From NCBI RefSeq assembly GCF_000378965.1, contig NZ_KB900536.1, positions 507,583 to 571,582 of the forward strand: DNA of 64,000 nt, in the 5' to 3' direction. This document shows, in pieces, positions 8,839-17,475 of the stretch. The notes below the pieces were generated by a model. That model was not told where the DNA came from. It saw nothing but the letters and a program-made list of their open reading frames with translations, and did no database searches. Numbering within the stretch: position 1 is the first letter of the stretch; the number at the start of each line of letters is the position of its first letter. The DNA is from Thioalkalivibrio thiocyanodenitrificans ARhD 1. GTDB lineage: Bacteria > Pseudomonadota > Gammaproteobacteria > Ectothiorhodospirales > Ectothiorhodospiraceae. Both the position numbers and the translations under genes were made by a program.

Positions 8839-9510
8839 ATGCCGAGGAAACCCGACCTGCGGGAGAAGATCGTCGATGCTGCCGTGGCACTGGCCGAGGA
8901 ACGTTCATGGGAGGAGGTTCGCCTGTTCGACGTGGCGCAATCCCTGGACGTGGGCCTCGACGACGTGCGGCGGCATTTCAGGGAGAAGGAGGACGTCATC
9001 GAGGCCTGGTTCGACCGGGCCGATGCGGCCGTGCTCAAGGCCAGCGCGGAACCCGGGTTCACCGGGCTGCCGGCGCGGGTACGCCTGCACCGTCTGATCA
9101 TGATCTGGCTGGAAGCCCTCGCGCCGCATCGGCGGATGACCCGGGAGATGATCTACGGCCGTTTCGAACCCGGACACGTGCACATGCAGGTGCGGGGCCT
9201 GCTGCGGGTGAGCCGCACGGTGCAGTGGATCCGCGAGGGCGCCCGGCGCGATGCGGCGTTTCTCACCCGCGCGCTGGAGGAAACGGTGCTCACCAGCATC
9301 TATCTGGCCACCTTCTTTCACTGGATGCAAGACGATACCACCGACTCGGCCGCCACCCGCCGGCTGCTGGACCGGCTGCTGCGTGGTGCGGAATGGCTGC
9401 CGGCCATCATGTTCACACCGGAGCGTTCCGTGCGGCACGTCGGGCCGGTGGTGTCCGAGGATGAGGACGAGCCGGCGGGCGAAGCCGGGCCTTCCATACC
9501 GGCATCCTGA
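8839..9510 (+). CDS. TetR-family transcriptional regulator
   Basis: A 223-residue protein. The N-terminal TetR helix-turn-helix covers about residues 5-50 (IVDAAVALAEERSWEEVRLFDVAQ..., ending RRHFREKEDVIEAWF). The rest is the variable ligand-binding region, ending in an acidic tail. GGAGG at 8827-8831 is well spaced for the ATG at 8839. It is divergent from the O-methyltransferase/MFS pair, the classical arrangement for local repression, so it probably controls that pair and itself. No clear operator palindrome was identified in the intergenic region. Confidence 0.85.
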   Translation: MPRKPDLREKIVDAAVALAEERSWEEVRLFDVAQSLDVGLDDVRRHFREKEDVIEAWFDRADAAVLKASAEPGFTGLPARVRLHRLIMIWLEALAPHRRMTREMIYGRFEPGHVHMQVRGLLRVSRTVQWIREGARRDAAFLTRALEETVLTSIYLATFFHWMQDDTTDSAATRRLLDRLLRGAEWLPAIMFTPERSVRHVGPVVSEDEDEPAGEAGPSIPAS

Positions 9511-9528
9511 CGGACGTCCCGCGGCCCG

Positions 9529-10575
9529 GTGGACACCCTCACCCATGCCCTGAGCGGCGCCCTGCTGGCGCGGGCGGCCACGCCGGCCCGCACCGCCCCG
9601 GGCACCCCGGGCACAGGCGGTCGCATGCTGGCCGGATTCGCCGGTGGCGCCTTCCCGGACATCGACTTCGCCATGCGCGCGGTGGATACCCTCTGGTACC
9701 TGAGCGAGGTGCATCAGGGGGCGACCCATTCGTTGGTGCTGCTGCCCCTGTGGGCAATGGCCTTGGCCTGGATGTTCGGGCGGTTCTCGGGGCTTGGCTG
9801 GCGCGGGTATTTCGCGCCGGTCTCACTGGGCATCGGCATCCATATCGCCGGGGATCTGATCACCGCCTACGGCACCATGCTGTTCTATCCCTTTTCGGAC
9901 TGGCGGCCGGCGCTGTCGTGGGTCTATGTGGTGGATCCGTACTTCACCCTGATTATCGCGGCCGGGCTGCTGGTGGCGTGGCGCCGCCCGGACCGCGGGC
10001 GTGCGGCATCGGTGGCGGCGCTGCTCGTGCTGTTCGCCTACGTGGGTGTACAGGGGGCCATCCAGATGCGGGCGGTCGGGGTTGCCGAGGCCTACGCACG
10101 GCACGCGGGTCTGTCCGAGGCCCGCGGGGAGGCCCTGCCGCAGCCCTTCTCCCCGGGCCACCGGGTGCTGATCGTGAGTGATGACGCGGCGGTCCATACG
10201 GCGTGGGTGCGGTTGCTGCCCGGGCGCAGCCTGGCGGAACGGATGCCCCTGCCACACCCGTTTCGGGACATGGCGACCCATTACATGCAGGTACCGCAAT
10301 GGCAGCGTCGGCCCCGGTTCGGCCGGGGATCCGGGGAATCGGATCTGGCCCGGCTCGCGTGGGGACAGGACGGGTTCCGGTACTTCCGACGCTTTGCCCG
10401 GATTCCCGTCCTGCACGAGGTGGCAGAGGAGGGGGGACGCGAATGCGCCTGGTTCAAGGATCTGCGCTTCGAGCTGCCGGCGCTGCCGCCGTCGTTCGTC
10501 TTCGGCATGTGCCGGGATCCGGTGGACGGATCGTGGTACCGGGAGCGGCGCCGGGGCGCCATGTGGCTGGACTGA
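9529..10575 (+). CDS. YdjM-like inner-membrane metal-dependent hydrolase family protein
   Basis: A 348-residue membrane protein beginning with the family signature MDTLTHALSGALLAR and containing FPDID near 43 and HQGATHS near 65, the histidine/aspartate set expected to bind metal in the LexA-regulated YdjM/DUF457 family. Four or so hydrophobic segments lie within residues 60-175, followed by a soluble C-terminal half rich in aromatic residues. The GTG at 9529 is 18 bases after the TetR stop. The enzymatic activity of the family is unproven, so function is open. Confidence 0.75.
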   Translation: MDTLTHALSGALLARAATPARTAPGTPGTGGRMLAGFAGGAFPDIDFAMRAVDTLWYLSEVHQGATHSLVLLPLWAMALAWMFGRFSGLGWRGYFAPVSLGIGIHIAGDLITAYGTMLFYPFSDWRPALSWVYVVDPYFTLIIAAGLLVAWRRPDRGRAASVAALLVLFAYVGVQGAIQMRAVGVAEAYARHAGLSEARGEALPQPFSPGHRVLIVSDDAAVHTAWVRLLPGRSLAERMPLPHPFRDMATHYMQVPQWQRRPRFGRGSGESDLARLAWGQDGFRYFRRFARIPVLHEVAEEGGRECAWFKDLRFELPALPPSFVFGMCRDPVDGSWYRERRRGAMWLD

Positions 10576-10621
10576 TGTCCACGCAGCGCCGCGAATGTCG
10601 CGGGCTCCGAGCGGGCCCGTC

Positions 10622-10999
10622 TCAGATCGCGGCCCCGTGCTCGATCGCCTTCCTCCATTCCTCCACAAACTCCCGGATGGTCTCCACGAAATCCGGATCC
10701 TGCTCTGCCCGGTTGATGGTGGCATGAATCACCACCGCATCCGGGGCGGGCGGATACCCGGTGGTCAGGGTCCAGGTGAGGGCATTGGCGCAGTCGGGCA
10801 GCATGAAACGCACACCCCCGTTGATTCGATGGCGGAGAATGTCGAACTCGCCCCACACGGTCCACGCGCGGGCGCGGTCGTCGTCATGCACGGCCAGCAG
10901 GCGTTCAATGGACGGACAAAGGTCCGCGAGCCGGCCTGCTGTAATCCGCTGAAGGCTCTCGGCGGAGGCGGGGACCCGGGCAATGGCGAAGAACTCCAT
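10622..10999 (-). CDS. conserved hypothetical protein, 125 residues
   Basis: No family was recognised. The protein has no signal peptide and no membrane segment and looks like a small soluble alpha/beta protein: MEFFAIARVPASAESL at the start, an aromatic centre (WTVWGEFDILRHR), and an amphipathic C-terminal helix ending EEWRKAIEHGAAI. The start pattern and short length resemble small ferredoxin-fold proteins, but this is a weak impression. It is convergent with the YdjM-like gene and lies downstream of the 260-bp inverted-repeat element. Confidence 0.55.
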   Translation of the reverse strand: MEFFAIARVPASAESLQRITAGRLADLCPSIERLLAVHDDDRARAWTVWGEFDILRHRINGGVRFMLPDCANALTWTLTTGYPPAPDAVVIHATINRAEQDPDFVETIREFVEEWRKAIEHGAAI

Positions 11000-11060
11000 G
11001 GGCTGTACTCACTGGTTGGTGTGCGAACGCGGCGGACGTCGGGTGGGGGCGCGACACTAG

Positions 11061-11320
11061 TGTCGCGTCCCACAAATAACTTGCCATTCAGAGCCCCGCA
11101 AAAGCGCCAAGGCAAGGCGCACACCGCAGGCAATGGCAGGCCCTTGGCAAGGTGTGCAACGCCGCATTGGCGCTTTTGCGGGGCTCCCTTCGGGCGCGGC
11201 TGTGCGGGCGTGTGGCGGTGTTACGCTTGCTTGAAAGGGGGTGGCCCTTCCTGCGCAAGCGTGCCTTGCCACACGCCCGCACAGTCGCGCTGAATGGCAA
11301 GTTATTTGTGGGACACGACA
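11061..11320. mobile_element. 260-bp miniature inverted-repeat element (MITE-like) bracketed by CTAG
   Basis: Terminal inverted repeats of 31 bases (11061-11091 and 11290-11320) match with one mismatch and begin TGTCGCGTCCCACAAAT on the left. CTAG occurs immediately outside both ends (11057-11060 and 11321-11324), consistent with a TA or CTAG target duplication. Inside are two further long hairpins: 11092-11110 pairs perfectly with 11167-11185, and 11194-11216 pairs with 11268-11290 with one mismatch, so the single strand could fold as a three-way junction. No coding frame is convincing. An IS630-type transposase acting in trans is a plausible mover but no such gene is in the window. Confidence 0.8.
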
Positions 11321-12142
11321 CTAGCCCGAATTCACCTGATAGAGATGCACGTCACGCTGAGGATAGGGGATATTGATGCCGTTTCGGTCGAAGGCGGCCT
11401 TGATACCCTCGAGCAGGTCCGCGCGTACTGCCCAGAAGTCACCGCTGCTGACCCACGGGCGCACTGCGATGTTGACGCTGCTGTCGGCCAGGTCGGCCAG
11501 CACCACGGCGGGCGCAGGGTCTTTCAGGATGCGTTCGTCCGCCTCCACGATCTCCAGGATCAGATCCCGGGCGCGGGCCAGATCGTCGCCGTAACCGATG
11601 CCGAACACCAGGTCCACCCGCCGGGTGTCGCGGGCGGTGACGTTGACGATGATGCCGTCGCTGATCTTCCCGTTGGGCACGGTGATCTCACGATTGTCCG
11701 GCGTGCGCAGCACCGTCTGGAAGATACGGATCTGCTCCACCACGCCGGCGGTGCCGGCCGCCTCGATGAAGTCTCCCACCTTGAAGGGCTTGAACAGGAT
11801 GATCATGACCCCGGAGGCCAGATTTCCCAAGGAGCCCTGCAGGGCAAGGCCGATGGCCAGGCCGGCGGCACCGAGCACGGCGATCAGGGACGTGGTATGC
11901 ACCCCCAGTTGATCGAGGGCCGCGATCACCACCACCAGACTCAGCAGGGCGCGCAGGATCGAGGCGAGAAAGCGGGTGAGCATGGGATCCATGCCGGTGC
12001 GCTGCATCAACCTGTCGGAGATGCGTACGACGAGTTTGACCACCCACAAGCCGATGAGCAGGATCCCGATGGCCAGGCCGATGTTGATGGCCCAGGGGAT
12101 GAGATAGTCGTTGAGGATGACGGCCGAACTCACGGGTTCCAT
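11321..12142 (-). CDS. mscS: small-conductance mechanosensitive channel, MscS family
   Basis: A 273-residue inner-membrane channel of the basic MscS length. Three hydrophobic segments span about residues 15-40, 55-85 and 88-115. The pore-lining TM3 with its glycine/alanine pattern reads LGAAGLAIGLALQGSLGNLASG, immediately followed by FKPFKVGDFIEAAG, the hallmark of the beta domain. It opens under hypo-osmotic tension. The start at 12142 has GGAG six bases upstream and is preferred over 12172. The TAG stop lies in the CTAG that borders the 260-bp miniature element. Divergent from mtnA. Confidence 0.92.
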   Translation of the reverse strand: MEPVSSAVILNDYLIPWAINIGLAIGILLIGLWVVKLVVRISDRLMQRTGMDPMLTRFLASILRALLSLVVVIAALDQLGVHTTSLIAVLGAAGLAIGLALQGSLGNLASGVMIILFKPFKVGDFIEAAGTAGVVEQIRIFQTVLRTPDNREITVPNGKISDGIIVNVTARDTRRVDLVFGIGYGDDLARARDLILEIVEADERILKDPAPAVVLADLADSSVNIAVRPWVSSGDFWAVRADLLEGIKAAFDRNGINIPYPQRDVHLYQVNSG

Positions 12143-12245
12143 GGCATGCTCCGGGTGAAGATGGATGTACACCCCACTTATATAACATCGAATTTCCGGG
12201 CGTTACGGTTTCTAGGGGTGGGGCCGAAGCGTACAATCGCCGCCC

Positions 12246-13286
12246 ATGAACCGAGAGACCCACGATACCGTGCGCGCCGTGCAATGGACCGGCGATCACC
12301 TGCGTCTGCTGGATCAGCGGCGGCTGCCCGGCGAGAGCGTGTACCTGGACATCCCGGACGCGGCAGGGGCGGCCGCCGCCATCCGGGACATGGTGGTGCG
12401 CGGAGCCCCGGCCATCGGCATCACGGCGGCCTACGGCGTGGCCATGGCGGCCCGCGCCGCCCCCGCGGACACCAGCGACTGGCTGAAGGCCCTCGAACCG
12501 GATATGGAGTGCCTGGCTGCGGCCCGCCCTACGGCGGTCAACCTGTTCTGGGCCCTGAACCGGATGAGACGGGTCATCGAGGCAAACGGCACGGATCTGC
12601 CGTCCGCCCTTGAGGCGGAAGCACGCCGGATCCATGAGGAGGATCTGGCCGCCAACCGGCGTATGGGTGCACTGGGGGCGGCGTTGATGGGGCCGGCCGG
12701 GGCCGTGCTCACCCATTGCAATACGGGCTCCCTGGCGACCGGCGGTTACGGCACCGCCCTTGGCGTCATACGCAGCGCGTTCGCTGCCGGGGACATCGAC
12801 AAGGTGTACGCCGACGAAACGCGCCCGTGGCTGCAGGGCGCCCGGCTCACCGCCTGGGAACTGGTGCAGGACGGCATACCGGTGGATCTGGTCTGCGAGG
12901 GTGCCGCCGCCAGCCTCATGCGCCTTGGGCGCGTGGGCTGGGTGGTGGTGGGCGCCGACCGGATCGCCGCCAATGGTGACACCGCCAACAAGATCGGCAC
13001 GTATGCACTGGCCGTACTGGCCCGTCACCACGGCGTGCGTTTCATGGTGGTGGCCCCCACTTCCACCATCGACATGGAGACACCCGACGGCGCCGGCATC
13101 CCCATCGAGGAGCGCGATGCGTCGGAAGTCCTGAGCCTGGGCGGACAGCCCGTGGCGGCGGAAGGGGCCGGCGCCTGGAATCCGGCCTTTGACGTCACCC
13201 CGGCGGAGTTGATCGATGCCATCGTCACGGAGAAGGGGGTGGTGGAGAAGCCGGATCGGGCCAAAATGACGGCCCTCATGAAGTGA
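12246..13286 (+). CDS. mtnA: S-methyl-5-thioribose-1-phosphate isomerase
   Basis: A 346-residue enzyme of the methionine salvage pathway that converts methylthioribose-1-phosphate to methylthioribulose-1-phosphate. The family motifs [13 protein letters not shown] near 47, the catalytic cysteine region [18 protein letters not shown] near 158, and [19 protein letters not shown] with the catalytic aspartate are all present. Length is normal. Its place directly upstream of gyrA is shared with several gammaproteobacteria such as Pseudomonas. The last codons and the TGA stop lie inside the left arm of a palindromic repeat. Confidence 0.96.
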   Translation: MNRETHDTVRAVQWTGDHLRLLDQRRLPGESVYLDIPDAAGAAAAIRDMVVRGAPAIGITAAYGVAMAARAAPADTSDWLKALEPDMECLAAARPTAVNLFWALNRMRRVIEANGTDLPSALEAEARRIHEEDLAANRRMGALGAALMGPAGAVLTHCNTGSLATGGYGTALGVIRSAFAAGDIDKVYADETRPWLQGARLTAWELVQDGIPVDLVCEGAAASLMRLGRVGWVVVGADRIAANGDTANKIGTYALAVLARHHGVRFMVVAPTSTIDMETPDGAGIPIEERDASEVLSLGGQPVAAEGAGAWNPAFDVTPAELIDAIVTEKGVVEKPDRAKMTALMK

Positions 13287-13384
13287 GAAGTGAGAATTGG
13301 GAAGTGCGAAACCGCGAGACAGACGGTCTGGTGGGGTTTTGAAGTTTCTTCCCACTTCCCGATTCTCACTTCTCACTTCATGAG
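13275..13384. repeat. intergenic palindrome between mtnA and gyrA
   Basis: The 32-base arm 13275-13306 is the reverse complement of 13353-13384 with one mismatch; the arm contains GAAGTGAGAAGTGAG. The left arm includes the final codons and the TGA stop of mtnA (13284-13286). RNA from this region would form a long hairpin with a 46-base loop. No U-run follows, so it is not a standard intrinsic terminator. Confidence 0.8.
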
Positions 13385-13490
13385 AGCGCCTGAGAGCCCG
13401 CCTGCGCCCTGATCTCGATCGACCCCGACCCCGGGGTCGTGGTATCATTTTCCTTTTGCCAATCCCCCATAGATGAGGGTGTTCCCCGGC

Positions 13491-16085
13491 ATGGCCGAGT
13501 TCGCCAAAGAAGTCCTGCACGTCAATCTGGAAGATGAAATGCGCCAGTCCTACCTGGATTACGCCATGAGCGTGATCATAGGCCGGGCGCTGCCGGACGT
13601 CCGGGACGGGCTCAAGCCCGTGCACCGCCGGGTGCTCTACGCCATGCAGGAGTTGGGCAACGACTGGAACAAGCCCTACAAGAAGTCTGCCCGCGTGGTG
13701 GGTGATGTGATCGGCAAGTACCATCCCCACGGCGACACCGCCGTCTACGACACCATCGTGCGCATGGCGCAGCCCTTCTCCATGCGCTACATGCTGGTGG
13801 ACGGCCAGGGCAACTTCGGCTCCGTGGACGGTGACTCGCCGGCGGCCATGCGGTACACGGAGGTGCGCATGGCCAGGCTGGCGCACCAGCTGCTGGCGGA
13901 CATCGACAAGGAGACGGTGGACTTTGTCGAAAACTACGACGGCTCGGAGAGCGAGCCCTCGGTATTCCCCACGCGCCTGCCCAACCTGCTGATCAACGGT
14001 TCCGCCGGGATCGCCGTGGGCATGGCCACCAATATCCCGCCCCACAACCTGCGCGAGGTCGTGGACGCCTGCGTGGCCCTGATCGAAGACCCGGATATCG
14101 GCATCAGGGGTCTGATGGAGCACCTGCCCGGCCCGGATTTCCCCACCGCGGCGATGATCAACGGGGCCACCGGCATCCATGAGGCCTACCACACGGGTCG
14201 GGGACGCATCTATCTGCGTGCCCGCTCCCACGTGGAGACGGACGAAGGTTCGGGCCGGCAGAGCATCGTGGTGACCGAGTTGCCCTATCAGGTGAACAAG
14301 GCGCGGCTGCTGGAGAAGATCGCCGAGCTGGTCAAGGAGAAGAAGCTCGAGGGCATCAGTGAGCTGCGCGACGAGTCCGACAAGGACGGCATGCGCATGG
14401 TCATCGAGCTCAGGCGCGGCGAGGTTCCGGAGGTCATCCTCAATAATCTCTACCAGCACACCCAGATGCAGAACGTATTCGGCATCAACATGGTGGCGCT
14501 GGTGGACGGCCAGCCCCGCCTGCTGGATCTCAAGCAGGTGCTGGAGGCCTTCCTGCGCCACCGCCGCGAGGTGGTCACCCGGCGCACCATCTACGATCTG
14601 CGCAAGGCCCGCGAACGCGCTCACGTGCTGGAAGGCCTGGCCGTCGCGCTGGCCAACATCGACGAGGTGATCGCCCTGATCAAGGGCTCGGCGAACCCGG
14701 CAGAGGCCAAGGCCGGCCTGATGGGCCGGGCCTGGAGATCCGGCGTGGTGGACGAGATGCTAACCCGCGCCGGCGCCGCCACCTCCCGACCCGAGGATCT
14801 GGATGCCGTCTTCGGCATCCACGAGGACGGCTACCATCTTTCGGACGCCCAGGCCCAGGCCATCCTCGACCTGCGCCTGCACCGCCTCACAGGCCTCGAG
14901 CAGGAGAAGGTGGTCACCGAGTACAAGGATCTGCTTGAGAAGATCGACGACCTGCTGGACATCCTGGGCAGCCCGGATCGCCTGATGCAGGTGATCCGGG
15001 ACGAACTGATGGAGATGCGCGAGCAGTTCGGCGACGAACGGCGCACCGAGATCGTCGAGAACCGCATGGATCTGACCCTCGAGGACCTGATCACCGAGGA
15101 AGACGTGGTGGTCACGCTTTCTCACGCCGGCTATGCCAAGTATCAGCCGGTCAGTGCCTACCGGGCTCAGAAGCGTGGCGGGCGGGGCAAGTCCGCCACG
15201 AGCTTCAAGGACGAGGATTTCATCGACCGTCTGGTGGTATGCAGTACCCACGATACCATCCTGTGCTTCTCCAGCCGCGGGAAGGCGTACTGGCTCAAGG
15301 TATACGAACTGCCCCAGGGCAGCCGTGCCGCGCGGGGCAAACCCATCGTCAACCTGCTGCCACTGGAGGAGGGCGAGCGCATCAACGCCATCCTGCCGGT
15401 GCGGGAGTACCAGCAAGACCTGTATGTCTTCATGGCCACCAGCTCCGGTACGGTGAAAAAGACCCCGCTGGTGGATTTTTCGCGCCCGCGCAGCAACGGC
15501 ATCATCGCCGTGGATCTGCGCGAAGGCGATCAGTTGGTCGACGTGGCAGTGACCGACGGTACCCGCGACGTGATGCTGCTCACCTCCGCCGGAAAGGCCA
15601 TCCGCTTCAACGAGGAGGACGTGCGTGCAATGGGACGTACGGCCTGCGGTGTGCGCGGTGTGCGCATGACGGAAGGCCAGCGGGTGATCTCGCTCATCAT
15701 CGTGGACGAGGGCACGGTGCTGGTGGCCACCGAGAACGGTTACGGCAAGCGCACGCCACCGGGAGATTTCCCGGGGCACAAACGCGGCGGGCAGGGTGTG
15801 ATCGCCATCCAGACCGGGGGGCGCAACGGTGCTGTTGTGGGTGCCACGCTGGTAGCCGACGGCGACGAGGTGATGCTCATTACCGATGGCGGGACGCTCG
15901 TTCGCACCCCCGTGGATGACATCTCGGTGCTGGGCCGCAACACCCAGGGCGTACGGCTGATTCGTCTCTCCGATGAGGAGCACCTCGTGGAACTGGCCCG
16001 GGTGGCCGGCCTCAACGGTGAGGGTGACGAAGAAGACGAGGAAGGCGGAGATGATGTCGAGGACACCGGCGGCGAAGAGGCCTGA
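13491..16085 (+). CDS. gyrA: DNA gyrase subunit A
   Basis: An 864-residue protein, normal length for GyrA. From the ATG at 13491 the numbering matches E. coli: the quinolone-resistance region is [10 protein letters not shown] at 81-90, with threonine at 83 and aspartate at 87, and the catalytic tyrosine is Tyr122 in AAMRYTE. The C-terminal beta-pinwheel carries the GyrA-box pattern QRGGRGK (here [10 protein letters not shown]) and ends in a strongly acidic tail rich in Glu and Asp. The start at 13491 gives the standard MAEFAKEV N-terminus; the ATG at 13473 would add six residues. Introduces negative supercoils with GyrB, which is not in the window. Confidence 0.98.
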   Translation: MAEFAKEVLHVNLEDEMRQSYLDYAMSVIIGRALPDVRDGLKPVHRRVLYAMQELGNDWNKPYKKSARVVGDVIGKYHPHGDTAVYDTIVRMAQPFSMRYMLVDGQGNFGSVDGDSPAAMRYTEVRMARLAHQLLADIDKETVDFVENYDGSESEPSVFPTRLPNLLINGSAGIAVGMATNIPPHNLREVVDACVALIEDPDIGIRGLMEHLPGPDFPTAAMINGATGIHEAYHTGRGRIYLRARSHVETDEGSGRQSIVVTELPYQVNKARLLEKIAELVKEKKLEGISELRDESDKDGMRMVIELRRGEVPEVILNNLYQHTQMQNVFGINMVALVDGQPRLLDLKQVLEAFLRHRREVVTRRTIYDLRKARERAHVLEGLAVALANIDEVIALIKGSANPAEAKAGLMGRAWRSGVVDEMLTRAGAATSRPEDLDAVFGIHEDGYHLSDAQAQAILDLRLHRLTGLEQEKVVTEYKDLLEKIDDLLDILGSPDRLMQVIRDELMEMREQFGDERRTEIVENRMDLTLEDLITEEDVVVTLSHAGYAKYQPVSAYRAQKRGGRGKSATSFKDEDFIDRLVVCSTHDTILCFSSRGKAYWLKVYELPQGSRAARGKPIVNLLPLEEGERINAILPVREYQQDLYVFMATSSGTVKKTPLVDFSRPRSNGIIAVDLREGDQLVDVAVTDGTRDVMLLTSAGKAIRFNEEDVRAMGRTACGVRGVRMTEGQRVISLIIVDEGTVLVATENGYGKRTPPGDFPGHKRGGQGVIAIQTGGRNGAVVGATLVADGDEVMLITDGGTLVRTPVDDISVLGRNTQGVRLIRLSDEEHLVELARVAGLNGEGDEEDEEGGDDVEDTGGEEA

Positions 16086-16097
16086 TACCCGTAGCCC

Positions 16098-16132
16098 GCA
16101 GGTTGAGGTTCGCTGCATTCACCCCAACCTGC
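16098..16132. repeat. short inverted repeat between gyrA and serC
   Basis: GCAGGTTG at 16098-16105 pairs with CAACCTGC at 16125-16132 around a 19-base loop, 12 bases after the gyrA stop. There is no U-run downstream, so termination activity is doubtful. Confidence 0.4.
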
Positions 16133-16202
16133 ATTGGGTCAGCAACCCTGCAAATCTGACGCATTTCCAGAAAACCACAGTGAACAACAAATCGAGGTCC
16201 CC

Positions 16203-17285
16203 ATGACACGCGTGTTCAATTTCAGTGCAGGTCCCGCCATGTTGCCCGAGCCGGTGCTCGAGCAGGCCAGGGACGAGATGTTGGACTGGAACGGCACCGG
16301 CATGTCAGTCATGGAGATGAGTCACCGGGGCAAGGCCTTCATGTCCATCGCAGAGGCCGCCGAGCGCGACCTGCGCGTGCTGATGGGTATCCCCGATGAC
16401 TACAAGGTCCTGTTCCTGCAGGGCGGCGCGTCGGCCCAGTTCGCCATGGTGCCCATGAACCTGCTGCGCGGGAGAACGCGCGTCGATTACGTGAACACGG
16501 GAGCCTGGTCCGGGAAGGCCATTGCCGAGGCCCGCAGGTTCGCGGACGTGAATGTGGTGGCGACGGGTGAGGACAGTGGTTTCAATGCCATCCCCGCCTT
16601 CGAGTCGTGGCAGCGTACGGACGATGCCGCCTACCTGCACTACACCCCCAACGAAACCATCGGCGGAGTGGAGTTTCACTGGATCCCGGACACGGGTGAC
16701 GTGCCCCTGGTGGCGGACATGTCCTCAACCATCCTGTCGCGTCCCGTGGATGTGTCCCGTTACGGCGTCATCTATGCAGGCGCTCAGAAGAATATCGGGC
16801 CGGCGGGGCTGACTATCGCCATCGTGCGCGAGGACCTGATCGGGGAAGTCGTGCCGTCCACGCCCACCATGTTCGACTACAAGACCCACGCGGAAAGCGG
16901 CTCCATGTACAACACGCCGCCAACCTACGGCTGGTACCTGGCGGGGCTGGTGTTCAAGTGGCTGCTGGGCATGGGCGGCCTCGAGGCCATGGCGGGGATC
17001 AACCGGCGCAAGGCGGAGAAGCTCTACGCCGCCATCGACGGCTCCGATTTCTACACCAATCCCGTGAATCCGGCCTGCCGTTCGTGGATGAACGTGCCCT
17101 TCACCCTCGCCAATCCCGATCTGGATGGCGAGTTTCTGAAGGAAGCCGCGGCGCTGGGCCTCACCACACTCAAGGGCCATCGCTCCGTGGGCGGCATGCG
17201 CGCCAGCATCTACAACGCCATGCCCGAGGCGGGCGTGAGCGCGCTGGTGGACTTCATGGCGGATTTCGAACAACGTAAAGGTTAA
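16203..17285 (+). CDS. serC: phosphoserine aminotransferase
   Basis: A 360-residue class V PLP enzyme for serine and pyridoxal phosphate synthesis. It begins VFNFSAGPAMLPEPVL, typical of SerC, and has the PLP lysine in YAGAQKNIGPAGLTI near 197. The ATG at 16203 is preceded by GAGGT, and starts further upstream add residues unlike the family. It converts 3-phosphohydroxypyruvate, the product of the dehydrogenase encoded next, to phosphoserine. Located in the conserved gyrA-serC-pheA block. The intergenic space to the next gene is filled by a nested palindrome. Confidence 0.97.
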   Translation: MTRVFNFSAGPAMLPEPVLEQARDEMLDWNGTGMSVMEMSHRGKAFMSIAEAAERDLRVLMGIPDDYKVLFLQGGASAQFAMVPMNLLRGRTRVDYVNTGAWSGKAIAEARRFADVNVVATGEDSGFNAIPAFESWQRTDDAAYLHYTPNETIGGVEFHWIPDTGDVPLVADMSSTILSRPVDVSRYGVIYAGAQKNIGPAGLTIAIVREDLIGEVVPSTPTMFDYKTHAESGSMYNTPPTYGWYLAGLVFKWLLGMGGLEAMAGINRRKAEKLYAAIDGSDFYTNPVNPACRSWMNVPFTLANPDLDGEFLKEAAALGLTTLKGHRSVGGMRASIYNAMPEAGVSALVDFMADFEQRKG

Positions 17286-17294
17286 GGAATTTCT

Positions 17295-17448
17295 GCCACA
17301 GAGGTCACAGAGAACGAAGCATTGACGGTCTTCTTCTTTGCGCCTTGGCGGCAGCCCTGTTCCCAGGCTGGAGGGAGCATTTCTCTCACAGGGCCGCAAA
17401 GGCGCAATGTAAATCGGTTAATGTTCCTTTCTCTGTGACCTCTGTGGC
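17295..17448. repeat. nested intergenic palindrome between serC and serA
   Basis: The outer arms GCCACAGAGGTCACAGAGAA (17295-17314) and its exact reverse complement at 17429-17448 are 20 of 20 identical. An inner pair, TTGCGCCTTGGCGGC at 17338-17352 and 17393-17407, matches with one mismatch. The whole 190-base gap between the serC stop and serA start is thus occupied by one two-level hairpin. Related CACAGAGG palindromes occur at 36452-36556 and 63251-63361. Confidence 0.8.
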
Positions 17449-17475
17449 CAACAAGAATTTCAAGGCGCACTGACC

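Noticed and set aside
11100-11300. Reading frames across the 260-bp element as a small gene
   Set aside because: All frames there arise from the inverted repeats and give low-complexity arginine/alanine-rich products with no start signals or family likeness.
13473-13490. Upstream ATG as the gyrA start
   Set aside because: It adds six residues before the conserved MAEFAKEV N-terminus and shifts the numbering away from other GyrA proteins.
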